NCBI RefSeq assembly: GCF_900169525.1
Contig: NZ_LT821239.1
Coordinates: 952,708-1,016,707, forward strand
Direction: 5' to 3'
DNA: 64,000 nucleotides
From: Corynebacterium pacaense
GTDB lineage: Bacteria > Actinomycetota > Actinomycetes > Mycobacteriales > Mycobacteriaceae
Part shown: piece by piece, positions 1 through 8,199 of the stretch
How positions within the stretch are numbered: position 1 is the stretch's first letter
How the letters are laid out: each line of letters begins with the position of its first letter
The notes under the pieces: generated by a model
The model's input: only the letters and a program-made list of their open reading frames with translations
Databases searched by the model: none
Told to the model about the DNA's origin: nothing
Made by a program: the position numbers and the translations under genes

Positions 1-274
1 GCTCTCGACGTTCTCGCTCTCGGTCATCTCGATCTTGTTGTCGTCTCGCCTCTGCTGCAGCGATATCTTCTTGTCTACGTTTCTCTGCTGCGTCCTGATC
101 GGCTCGACGCCTTTCGCCTTCAGCTTTTTGGTCTTCTTGTCTGCGCTTATCGGCAGCTTGTTGATCGGCTAGACGTCTTTTATCTGCTGCTTTGTTCGTC
201 AAGTAAGTACTGATCAAAACTCCAAAAAGAGCGATAACAGCGACACCAAACGCAGTGAGGTTGTTCTCCATCAT
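1..274 (-). CDS. Membrane-anchored coiled-coil protein (C-terminus outside window)
   Basis: Reading the minus strand from an ATG at 274 gives an uninterrupted frame to the window edge. About 20 hydrophobic residues (LTAFGVAVIALFGVLIS) follow the start and are likely a single membrane anchor. After that comes a long highly charged stretch rich in Arg, Gln, Glu, Asp and Ala, with repeats such as AADKRRQEDQ, typical of a continuous alpha-helical coiled coil. The C-terminus lies beyond base 1, so length and function are unknown. It sits at the edge of the low-GC island. No enzymatic motif is visible. Confidence 0.6.
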   Translation of the reverse strand, partial: MMENNLTAFGVAVIALFGVLISTYLTNKAADKRRLADQQAADKRRQEDQKAEGERRRADQDAAEKRRQEDIAAAEARRQQDRDDRERERRE

Positions 275-360
275 TTCATTCACGATTGTGACAGTAGTGT
301 GTAATTATGAAGAGTAGGAACTTTGTGAATCTGTGGTAGCAGTACCAACAAGGTTATTTG

Positions 361-534
361 CTAATTCTCGCGAGTCCACTGGCGCCTGTACACAGCACCC
401 CCACCTGTTTTCTCAGAAAGCTCGAGAGCCTCCTCTTTTGTTGCACATGCTTCGGAGAGCGTGCCCCATTCTTCATTTTCAACAACCCAATCAACATGGT
501 TGTTGAGGTTCGTTGATGTCTTGTTGTGATTCAT
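361..534 (-). CDS. Small hypothetical protein (57 aa)
   Basis: ATG at 534 to TAG at 361 encodes 57 residues without signal peptide or membrane segment. The middle (HVDWVVENEEWGTL...ATKEEALELSEKTGGGAVYRR) resembles the layout of DUF2188-type small proteins, in which a short beta strand is followed by a T-x-E-A-helix and another strand. That is a resemblance by eye only. The ribosome-binding site is weak. It lies between the coiled-coil gene and the recombinase, all on the same strand. It could be spurious. Confidence 0.4.
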   Translation of the reverse strand: MNHNKTSTNLNNHVDWVVENEEWGTLSEACATKEEALELSEKTGGGAVYRRQWTREN

Positions 535-601
535 GAGGGTTACGTTAGCTGGTGGGGTAGGAGAGTGCTGTAGTCCCCGGGCTAACGACCTGCGTGACCT
601 G

Positions 602-1693
602 TTACTGCTGGCCTAGCGCTCGATACAGAGTCGCACGTCCAACACCAAGCTCTTTAGCGATCGATGTTTTTGATTGTCCTTCCTCGATCCGTGCACGTGC
701 CTGCTCAATCTGCTCAGAGGTGAGGGCTTTCTTGCGACCTTTATACTTGCCCTGCTTCTTGGCGAGAGCGATGCCTTCCGCCTGCCTCTCGCGAATGATG
801 GATCGTTCGAACTCTGCAAATGAACCTAGGATGCCCAGCATGAGCGAGGCACGGGGGTCTCGTGATTCGGCTGAGAAATCAAGATGTTCTTTGACGAAGT
901 GGATGCTCGCCCCTTTGCTGCAGATCTGGTCAATCAAGGTCTGAAGATCGCTCAGAGACCTAGCGAGACGGTCTATTGAACCGACGACCAGCTGGTCACC
1001 TGCACGTAAGTAGTTGATGCAGTCCTCTAGCCCCTGGCGTTCAGCCCGTGATCGAGCAGATATTTTGTCTTGAAACTCGCGATCAACAGAACCGATTGCT
1101 TCTCGCTGGCGCGCGAGGTTCTGTTCAGCAGTGGACACTCGAATATAAGACACTCTTTGGCCTGTGTGATGCGTGCTTGTAGTCAGGGGGTTTGGTTCTT
1201 GAGTCTCCGCAGTAGGCGCTAATTTGTCTGTTTTCTCTTTCGGCCATGCTTTACCGGCATCGAAGAGAACCTGGTCTGGAGGGAAGTCTGTTATCTCGCT
1301 CCATCGGCCACCACCCTCGTACACCTTTGCCTTGATGACATGTTTATGCACCCTGTGCACGCTTAAGTATCCGTTTGGTTGCTTCCCGAATGTTAGCCAC
1401 GTCGCCGCATCAGGTGTGCGCTGGTATTTTTCCCACAGCACACCACCGTCATCGAGTACTGTCTCAGCCTCGACGAGCTCTCCGTCGAGGTCCCACGTTT
1501 GACCGTTATCGGTGGAGAAGCCTACTCGAGTTTGTTTCGACCCCTTGCGGATAATGAGGACACGATCTTTGGGTTTCCCGTGTAGTCCCAGCAATGTTCC
1601 GTAGCGTTTCATAGTGCCCACTGTCTCGTTAGGGTTAATAAGATGTAGAGACAGTGTATCAAAATTGGGCTTTATGACATGGTGAGACAGCAT
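602..1693 (-). CDS. Serine recombinase (resolvase/invertase family) with N-terminal extension
   Basis: Residues about 180-363 form a complete small serine recombinase. YIRVSTAEQN carries the expected nucleophile Ser187. SIDRLARS at 239-246 is the conserved catalytic Arg region. FAEFERSIIRER at 292-303 leads into the E helix, and residues 325-361 form the C-terminal helix-turn-helix (KTSIAKELGVGRATLYRAL). Such enzymes normally start directly at a GQRV-x-Y-x-RVS segment. Here about 170 extra residues precede it, with no recognised domain and a Pro/Thr-rich linker at about 150-178. Met28 (base 1612) is a credible alternative start. It probably acts on the island or on a resident transposon; its target is unknown. 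Confidence 0.85.
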   Translation of the reverse strand: MLSHHVIKPNFDTLSLHLINPNETVGTMKRYGTLLGLHGKPKDRVLIIRKGSKQTRVGFSTDNGQTWDLDGELVEAETVLDDGGVLWEKYQRTPDAATWLTFGKQPNGYLSVHRVHKHVIKAKVYEGGGRWSEITDFPPDQVLFDAGKAWPKEKTDKLAPTAETQEPNPLTTSTHHTGQRVSYIRVSTAEQNLARQREAIGSVDREFQDKISARSRAERQGLEDCINYLRAGDQLVVGSIDRLARSLSDLQTLIDQICSKGASIHFVKEHLDFSAESRDPRASLMLGILGSFAEFERSIIRERQAEGIALAKKQGKYKGRKKALTSEQIEQARARIEEGQSKTSIAKELGVGRATLYRALGQQ

Positions 1694-1790
1694 TTCCCGG
1701 ATCAGACCGTCTGTCTCACATGGGTATACCCCAGTGCGGCATACACAGCGGCCAAACGAAACTTTCAGAAGAAAATGCTATCATGGTTCC

Positions 1791-2117
1791 ATGACATGGC
1801 TTCTGGTGCTCGCGGTCCTTATCGTTCTCACTGTCGCCGGGGCAGTCCTTCCCCGTCGGGCCAAGCAGGAGCAGCTCGGCTTTCCCTGGTTCTGGGTGGT
1901 ATTCCCCATCACAGCCTTGGCCGTGGCACTCACCGTTTATTCATTCCTCCCCATTGCGCCTCTGGGCGTGGAATATGGATGGACCATGTACGCCCCGTTG
2001 TCCGATGCCATTGACGAGGACGCTGACCCATTTTGGCCAGGAAAAATCCTGTGGGTTATTACCGCTGTGGTGGGTATGGGTTTATCGGTATGGACTTGGC
2101 GCCGCGGGAGCGTATGA
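1791..2117 (+). CDS. Small membrane protein, three predicted TM segments
   Basis: The 108-residue protein begins MTWLLVLAVLIVLTV. It has hydrophobic segments near residues 2-17, 31-52 and 83-98, with a short acidic loop (DAIDEDADP) between the second and third. I start it at 1791 because the reading frame upstream to 1734 looks non-coding (RPNETFRRKCYHGS). It diverges from the recombinase gene. I do not recognise the family; it looks like one of the small membrane proteins common in actinobacterial islands. Confidence 0.5.
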   Translation: MTWLLVLAVLIVLTVAGAVLPRRAKQEQLGFPWFWVVFPITALAVALTVYSFLPIAPLGVEYGWTMYAPLSDAIDEDADPFWPGKILWVITAVVGMGLSVWTWRRGSV

Positions 2118-2599
2118 CCTCGCTGTAAGGAGGACAGGTGCTGTTGTGAACTCGGGGGGCACAGCTGAGATGACTCAGTTTCTCACCGCCTGAGGAGCGC
2201 TCAGTGCCAGCATCCTCAGCAGGTGCTCGAGACGACCTGAGGCTCATTCACGCAAAGGCTTTCTAACTCTGACACTAACTGCCCCGCTGCTCCCCAGGGC
2301 ATACCTCAAGGGGCAAGGTGATGAAACGGATCTTTACAACTGTCTTGACCAGTAGCTAAGCATTCCTGGAAAACGTGCATACGTTAGTTTTCTCTCTCGA
2401 AAAAGAATGGTGGATGCTGTGAACATACGGACGAAGGAGAAGTAGCTGGCGGTCAGGCTGTAGTACCCCAGAGAAAACACTTTTCGGCTGGGTTAACACG
2501 CTGGTGGCAGGCTGTGAGGAATGCTGCGGGTCCGCACTTCTAGGCGGAATGGGGACGCGCTACGGCGCTGGAAGGGCGAGAAAGATGCTCAGTTGAGAG
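2118..2599. other. Intergenic stretch without a recognisable gene
   Basis: I find no supportable coding region on either strand. An AAGGAGG motif near 2126-2132 is followed only by very short frames (4 and 16 codons), so it probably does not drive a gene. The sequence is of mixed composition without clear hairpins, repeats or tRNA-like structure. Confidence 0.4.
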
Positions 2600-3196
2600 T
2601 CAGTCCTTAATCTTTTCGGCTCGATTAAGTTCACCCTCGCAGGTGTCGGTTTCCTTAGATTTTTCACCAAGGAAGAGTTCTCGGTAATACTGCTCAGCCA
2701 CGTCGTGTACGGTCGCAGAAACCAAGTCTCTTGAGAACCGGTAAATGCGCCACTGCACCCATGCTCTGCGTACTGCATAGGCTGCGTAGGCTACGAAGCC
2801 GACTAGAAAAACAGCCACGACAATGCTGTCAGTTTCCAAGACCCAGTTGTTTGACAGGTACCAAAAACCGTATCCGATTGGGACGAGATTACTGAACATC
2901 TGAATGGTTGCCCCAACAGCAGGGTCGTTGTTGACCAAGCTGCGATGTGCGCTGCGGCAATCGGCTAGATCTCCGTAGAGAGCTAAGATGGAGTGCGACC
3001 AGGCGGATTTTCCCGCTTCTGAACTATCGGGGAATTCGTATTTTGACTCTAACGTCTTGAAACGAGCAAAAGACTCCTGGTACCTCTTAACGGTATCCCG
3101 ATATTTAATGCCGGGCGAGGTGTACTTCCATTCGCGCGTGATAAACGCGGGTATGCACAGCAGTAAAAGATTAATCAGGGAGTCTGTATCAAGCAT
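2600..3196 (-). CDS. Hypothetical membrane protein (198 aa)
   Basis: The protein begins with a hydrophobic stretch (SLINLLLLCIPAFI, residues 6-19). A helical, charged region with regular hydrophobics follows to about residue 100. Two membrane segments lie near 103-120 (FSNLVPIGYGFWYLS) and 126-143 (IVVAVFLVGFVAYAAYA). A cytosolic-looking tail of about 50 residues ends in charged residues. No catalytic motif is seen and I do not recognise the family. It lies alone on the minus strand between two long non-coding stretches in the island, upstream of a defence-type gene pair on the other strand. Confidence 0.6.
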   Translation of the reverse strand: MLDTDSLINLLLLCIPAFITREWKYTSPGIKYRDTVKRYQESFARFKTLESKYEFPDSSEAGKSAWSHSILALYGDLADCRSAHRSLVNNDPAVGATIQMFSNLVPIGYGFWYLSNNWVLETDSIVVAVFLVGFVAYAAYAVRRAWVQWRIYRFSRDLVSATVHDVAEQYYRELFLGEKSKETDTCEGELNRAEKIKD

Positions 3197-3595
3197 GCGC
3201 TAAGAATACGGGACGCAACTGGGCTGTCACGTCCGCGACGGTTGTAAGCCTAGCCTATGCTCTAGTGAGGCGGCATAAAAAAAGACTCATGCTGGGAAGG
3301 AGACTATCCTTCGGGAAACTTTGCACTTTCCTGATCGTTCGCACACTACCGGTGAAGCCTTCCAGAGACCTACCCCTGGTCTTCCAATTGCCCCTCTATC
3401 TCTTGATGTACGCCAGGCATTGATCCAATTTTGGTAATGCTGTGGGTCTGGGATAAAGATGGAATCACCGTGTAGCGATTATGAGACTCTTTCTTGTCTG
3501 GCAGTTCCACTTACGAGTTATTGGATCCACGCTGCTCAACGTTGGGCAGTCACTAATTATTGCGTGCTGCTGTAAAGCAAAAGGATGGGTAAACG
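3197..3595. other. Intergenic stretch upstream of the nuclease/STAND gene
   Basis: No supportable coding region on either strand. It should contain the divergent promoters of the flanking genes. An AAAAGGATG motif at about 3580-3588 sits a suitable distance before the ATG at 3596 and probably serves as its ribosome-binding site. I could not identify convincing -35/-10 pairs. Confidence 0.35.
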
Positions 3596-3844
3596 ATGGC
3601 ATATCAATATAGCGAACTAAGCTCGCACGAATTTGAAGCATTAGCGACACGAGTTTTCTGTAGGATGCGTAACAGTGAGCGATTCCAGCTTTTTCAAGTA
3701 GGCCCTGATCGCGGCATTGATGGGGTAGTCACCCTAAAAACAGTGGACGGCTCAAAAAAACGGGTGATGCTCCAAGCAAAGAATCATCGTCGATATAAGA
3801 GTGATGCTGTTCTCCCAGATCTTGAAAAATTCAAACCAGATTAG
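3596..3844 (+). CDS. Mrr-like restriction nuclease domain (N-terminal part of a split nuclease-STAND protein)
   Basis: These 82 residues look like the start of a PD-(D/E)xK nuclease of the Mrr type. There is an opening helix (SSHEFEALATRVF), then GPDRGIDGVV with acidic Asp42, and a beta strand ending LQAKN, where Gln60-x-Lys62 is the [E/Q]xK half of the active site. The frame ends at TAG (3842-3844), but the same frame resumes immediately (FDEYVLAHAASLSEKAV...) into the NTPase at 3860-5920. The two therefore look like one gene interrupted by a single amber codon. On its own the fragment lacks the end of the nuclease fold and is unlikely to be active. GC is much lower than in the core genome. 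Confidence 0.65.
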   Translation: MAYQYSELSSHEFEALATRVFCRMRNSERFQLFQVGPDRGIDGVVTLKTVDGSKKRVMLQAKNHRRYKSDAVLPDLEKFKPD

Positions 3845-3859
3845 TTTGATGAATATGTC

Positions 3860-5920
3860 TTGGCTCACGCCGCAAGCCTGTCGGAAAAGGCTGTGAATAG
3901 TATTGAAAAGCGTTTTCAGGAATTATTTGGTGATGTGCCTATTACAGTATTAGGTCAACAAACCATTGAACAGGTCTTAAAAGAGCGGGAAAATAAAGGC
4001 ATCGTTGAAAGTTTCCCGAAACTATTTCTCAATTCTTTAACAGACCTTGACCACATCATTCACCGTGACATGTGGGAGTACTCCCACAACAAGATCAGCA
4101 CTCTGGAATCTGAATCTGAAAAACTAGTGGAAACCCAGGCTTCACGGGAGATTGCTCAACGCTTGATCGAAGAAAAAGTTTGTGTGGTCGCGGGACCAGC
4201 TGGCATAGGTAAGACAGTTAGTACCTTCCTCGCAGCACAACGCATCATTGAAACAGAGAGGGCCCAAGGGCTAGTTGAATACTCACAAATCTGCTTCATC
4301 CGAGATATTAGAGACATGTACAAGGTTTCACGCCGACAAAACGGGGTGATATTCATCTTTGATGATTTCCTAGGGGATACCACTCTTAATCCCCAGATCC
4401 CTAACGGAAATTTCCGCCAGTTCGTAGATGCTGTTGAAAAAATATTGTTCTCTAAAAACGATCGTCTGGTTTATATTTCGCGTGATTATATTTTGAAAGA
4501 TCTTCGAAATGCTCGTGAAGATGAGAAAGATGGTGCATTATTTGACCGAATTCACCCGATCTCGCTCGAGGACCGTCAAAGTCGCCTCGAAGTCTTTGCA
4601 GCACTTACGTCTCAAAGAATCCGCGAACTTCGTGAGATATCTCCAGAATATGTGACTGACTCCTTCAAGGCAGCGATGATAGTTAAACGTGAGTATGAGC
4701 AATTACTAACATTGGAGTTCTTTAATCCTCGTGCTTTACATACGGCATTGGGAAATGAAGAAAGACTCGATGGCACCTCAGTGCATCGATTGAAAAAAGA
4801 AGTAAGAAATCCGCTTACCGCGATTAAATCTGCGGCGAAAAGTCTGACTAAAGATACTTTCCTGATTCTGCGCGCGGTGTTTGTCGCTGAACAGTTGAAT
4901 GTTAAGGACTTACGTAAATTGCACTTCAGTCAGAACATTGACTATCGCGAACTACTTAGCGTCCTCGATGGTATTTGGATAAAGATTTCTTCCGATCATT
5001 ACTTTTTTTCTACTCGATCGAGCAATGCTACAGATCGAATCATCAGTCTCGCCAACCCCACGGTGAAAGAATTTCTAGCCGAGCGATTCCTGTCAACAAA
5101 ATTCGAGATCAACGATTCATTCGAGATTTGCCGTAAATTGGGGGTTTATGCTGGCCTCGCCCATGCTGTTCAAGATATTGACAAGCCACAAGGTGATGTA
5201 GATCATTTTGCGATAGAAGTATTCCTGAACGACTGCATTGACGCGATGGAAAACAATGAGCTTAATCTCTGGAGCACACATGGCTTTCGCACCCTGGTCC
5301 TCTGGATTGCTCAAAGCAATCCAGCCTCAGAGTCAGTAATGCGCATTAAACACCAGCTCCGAAAACAGGCCTTAGATCCACACACATCATTTGTGTATGA
5401 GTACGACATTGAAGATTTTCAAATAATATTTAGGTCTCTTTTTAATGACGATGCTTGGACACTTGATGATGCAGATATGTTATCTCGCTTAATTCAAGAA
5501 TTATTGCAAGAATGTGGAAACACTGATGAACTTGATGCATTCCTAAATTGGTTCGAAACTCTCAACGGCGTGATAGCAGAACATGTGGATTTAACCGATT
5601 TTCTTTCTTCTTCTGAGGAAGCATTTGTCGATATGATCAGGGATAATTGGGAGAACTTTGTAGATGGTCAAGAGGTCAATGATTATGTCTCTGATTTTGA
5701 GAGGTCTCTCGAGCGTTTAGGATTCAGCAGTGAGTCAATTGATGCAGACCAACTTTATTATGAATTTGACGAATGGCAAGAGCAAAATAGGTTGGACATA
5801 GCTGTGTCAAAAGGTGATGGAGGTACTTTAGAGCTCCTTCAATCCATGCGGTCTACTAATCGAGATGAATCTCGTCAGATAAAAAACGAAACAGACTTAG
5901 TTAGTGGGATGTTTGACTAA
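3860..5920 (+). CDS. STAND-type P-loop NTPase, C-terminal part of an interrupted nuclease-STAND (Avs-like) gene
   Basis: This frame is in phase with the nuclease fragment and separated from it by one amber codon. Residues 1-90 complete the nuclease/linker region. A P-loop follows: Walker A GPAGIGKT at 112-119 and Walker B FIFDDF at 165-170, with an Arg-containing YISRDY strand near 211. From about residue 300 the protein is a long helical region of the kind STAND NTPases use for sensing. The layout fits nuclease-nSTAND3 proteins, some of which act in antiphage (Avs-type) defence; the defence role here is inferred. TTG at 3860 could serve as a reinitiation start, but no good ribosome-binding site precedes it, so real translation would need readthrough, or the gene is a pseudogene. 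Confidence 0.7.
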   Translation: MAHAASLSEKAVNSIEKRFQELFGDVPITVLGQQTIEQVLKERENKGIVESFPKLFLNSLTDLDHIIHRDMWEYSHNKISTLESESEKLVETQASREIAQRLIEEKVCVVAGPAGIGKTVSTFLAAQRIIETERAQGLVEYSQICFIRDIRDMYKVSRRQNGVIFIFDDFLGDTTLNPQIPNGNFRQFVDAVEKILFSKNDRLVYISRDYILKDLRNAREDEKDGALFDRIHPISLEDRQSRLEVFAALTSQRIRELREISPEYVTDSFKAAMIVKREYEQLLTLEFFNPRALHTALGNEERLDGTSVHRLKKEVRNPLTAIKSAAKSLTKDTFLILRAVFVAEQLNVKDLRKLHFSQNIDYRELLSVLDGIWIKISSDHYFFSTRSSNATDRIISLANPTVKEFLAERFLSTKFEINDSFEICRKLGVYAGLAHAVQDIDKPQGDVDHFAIEVFLNDCIDAMENNELNLWSTHGFRTLVLWIAQSNPASESVMRIKHQLRKQALDPHTSFVYEYDIEDFQIIFRSLFNDDAWTLDDADMLSRLIQELLQECGNTDELDAFLNWFETLNGVIAEHVDLTDFLSSSEEAFVDMIRDNWENFVDGQEVNDYVSDFERSLERLGFSSESIDADQLYYEFDEWQEQNRLDIAVSKGDGGTLELLQSMRSTNRDESRQIKNETDLVSGMFD

Positions 5921-6324
5921 GCTTTTTTCCCTAGAGCCAGTCTGTTTAATAGAGCATTCGTCTAGGACCACTAACGCGATGAACCTGATGGATCTAGGAG
6001 AAGATTCTCGATCGGCTGGTGTGCCTCAAAAAAACACATACAGAAGCCAGTGTGAATGAGGCTCGCTTCGTCCTTTTCTAGACCTACATTGCCCTTGGTA
6101 AGCTGCTGCCACTACCCAAAGGGGACGACACCCCGGTGCCTAGGCCAGATTCATCGAAGTTATTCAGGGGAGACAGGAACTGTTCAGTGGCTATCGAGAC
6201 AGTCATGCTTGTCAAATTATTTAAACCAGACCTTCTCCACCGCCATGGTTTAGCGCTCAATCGCTGATGACATGGTTGATCATCAGTGCTATGAGGTTGC
6301 TACCAAGTTAGATACATTAGAAGA
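5921..6324. other. Intergenic stretch between the STAND gene and the HEPN gene
   Basis: I see no supportable gene. Composition rises in GC around 6050-6180 compared with both neighbours, which may mark an old junction or the remnant of another element. The last 40 bases before 6325 are AT-rich and contain a possible -10 (TAGATACAT region at about 6308-6316) for the downstream gene. Confidence 0.35.
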
Positions 6325-7146
6325 ATGTCTTCTGAAAGCATGCTTCCCGTTGCTAACCCGACTCTCACTAGAGCTCTTTGTAAGACCATCGTAGGCGGGT
6401 ACGAAGGTATTTCTGTTGAAGAAATGAAGAATAGCTTCGCCGCAGCCAATATCGTGATACCGGGTAATTATTCCTCGAAGACGGATATTGCCTATCATGC
6501 GTTGATAAATGAACAAAACTTCGCGAAATCAAGCCAGCCATTAGAACGTTTCATCTTTGAAGCAGTATCCCCAGTCCGCTTCATAGATGATCCTCAAAAA
6601 CGTCAACGGATCATTTCTGAAGTTGATACAGTGCTCCGCACCTACAAATTCAGTATTTCGGACGAGGGTTATATTACTCCAGCGATCGAGGGGGTTACCG
6701 GCGTGGACGCTCTAACCCAGCGATTAAAAGGAAAGTTAGTCTTACGCAGTACCCATGAGGAGGTACTGAAGTTTTGTGATGAAGAACTGATCAATCAGTC
6801 GATGTTTCATGCAGTGTCCGAAGCAGTGAAATCGCTGATGGATCGGATTCGGCCTAAGGATTGTACTCTAGATGGTGTACGCCTAACACAGCACGTATTT
6901 GGTACGCGCAACAACCCTGGACCTCGTTTTATTAATGATTTCTCGACGCCCGCTGAACAGGCTGAGCATTTCGGATTTATCCAATTGCTGGATGGGATTT
7001 ATGGGCATCTTCGAAATGATCGATCTCATCGATCGCGTATGGAATCTGTAGAAAATGAGCTAGATTTTCTCGATGCTATGGCGATGATCTCCTACGCACA
7101 CCGCGTCTTGGACAAGAGTTGGTTGAAAGGTGAATCAGGTAGCTAA
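6325..7146 (+). CDS. TIGR02391/ymh-like protein with HEPN RNase motif
   Basis: The C-terminal third (about 185-265) matches the layout of the TIGR02391 (Hypoth_ymh) family: an aromatic/helical stretch, then LLDGIYGHLRNDRSH, then a helix with DFLDAMAMISYAHRVLD. RNDRSH at 230-235 fits the R-x4-H signature of HEPN ribonucleases (Arg230, His235). The N-terminal 130 residues are helical, with no motif I recognise. HEPN proteins often act as RNA-cleaving toxins or abortive-infection effectors. That role is inferred here from the motif and from its position downstream of a nuclease-STAND gene. About 400 bp separate the two genes, so they are probably not one operon. Confidence 0.6.
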   Translation: MSSESMLPVANPTLTRALCKTIVGGYEGISVEEMKNSFAAANIVIPGNYSSKTDIAYHALINEQNFAKSSQPLERFIFEAVSPVRFIDDPQKRQRIISEVDTVLRTYKFSISDEGYITPAIEGVTGVDALTQRLKGKLVLRSTHEEVLKFCDEELINQSMFHAVSEAVKSLMDRIRPKDCTLDGVRLTQHVFGTRNNPGPRFINDFSTPAEQAEHFGFIQLLDGIYGHLRNDRSHRSRMESVENELDFLDAMAMISYAHRVLDKSWLKGESGS

Positions 7147-7321
7147 GGTCGGGCTGCCCCGTGTGAATGTGGTTTTGGGAAATTACTGGTAGTTGAACAT
7201 TCATGGAAGTGCTGCTGTGATTGACATTTTGAATTAATCTAATTGATGGCCTGACGTCATGCATTGCTTTTACGATGGCTATGTAACCCCGGTAAGGGGT
7301 GGTGAAGGCTAGCTGTGACGG

Positions 7322-7327
7322 ACTAAG
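7322..7327. repeat. Left copy of the 6-bp target duplication (ACTAAG) of the IS21 element
   Basis: ACTAAG lies directly outside the left inverted repeat and is repeated at 9920-9925 directly outside the right one. Confidence 0.85.
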
Positions 7328-7446
7328 TGAATATTCGCGCCTATGGGAGCCACCTGTTCGCGCCCTTGGGATCCAGCGATGGTGCGGATGGGAGCCAGTA
7401 GTGGTGTCGACCAGAGCCACTACCGCTCCCCAGGCACTACAGCCGA

Positions 7447-8199
7447 TTATTCCCTGGCTTTAGCCGCAGTGTGTTCCCTCATATTAACCTCACCGGTATT
7501 AATCCAGGCGGCGTTATGAACGATCCGATCCATAATCGCATCAGCATGAACCCCACCACCAAGACGGGCATGCCAATCCTTCTTCGCGTACTGGGTGGCA
7601 AAGATCGTCGACGTGGTGTCATAGCGGCGTTCCATCAACTCCAGCAACATCGCCAGAATATGCTCATCCGGTTTCTCAAGTAACCATTCATCCAGCACCA
7701 GCACGGTAAATGCCGTGTATTTCCGGATGAACTTCGTTGCCCCCTGGGGCTGATCCGCAGCCATCCGCCACGACTCCGCCAGATCAGGCATCCGAATCAC
7801 ATGCGCCCGATACCGGTGATGACAAGCTGCTTTCGCAATCGCTGACGCCAAATACGATTTGCCGGACCCAGTGAACCCCTGCAACACAATATTGCGGTTG
7901 CTTCCTACAAAGCTGCAGGTCCCAAGCTCAGCGATCACGGATCGATCCAGGCCACGCTGCTCGATCAGATCAATGGTGCGCAGATCCGCATTCGGGTAGC
8001 GCAGACCAGCGCGTTTGATCAACCCGGTGACTTTGGTATCGGTAAACGCGGTGTAGGCATCATCCACAGCCAAGCGGATCCGCTCAGCGAAGGGCAGATC
8101 CATCGTGAGGTGAGCATCTTGGGTTTCCAGAGCCGTAAGCAGTTCCCCTGCACCCATTTCACGGAGTTTCGCCTTGGTTGAAATATCAATGATGCTCAT
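7447..8199 (-). CDS. istB: IstB-like ATP-binding transposition helper
   Basis: A 250-residue AAA+ helper ATPase of IS21 transposition, which works with IstA to select and engage target DNA. Walker A is GFTGSGKS at 108-115 and Walker B is VLVLDEW at 166-172. A conserved arginine-rich C-terminal block (LMERRYDTTSTIFATQY) follows. Its length is normal for the family. ATG at 8199 overlaps the istA stop by four bases (ATGA), indicating translational coupling. Confidence 0.93.
   Translation of the reverse strand: MSIIDISTKAKLREMGAGELLTALETQDAHLTMDLPFAERIRLAVDDAYTAFTDTKVTGLIKRAGLRYPNADLRTIDLIEQRGLDRSVIAELGTCSFVGSNRNIVLQGFTGSGKSYLASAIAKAACHHRYRAHVIRMPDLAESWRMAADQPQGATKFIRKYTAFTVLVLDEWLLEKPDEHILAMLLELMERRYDTTSTIFATQYAKKDWHARLGGGVHADAIMDRIVHNAAWINTGEVNMREHTAAKARE

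Noticed and set aside
6056..6253. 65-codon frame between the STAND and HEPN genes
   Set aside because: Cys/Ser/Arg-rich composition, no ribosome-binding site, no domain.
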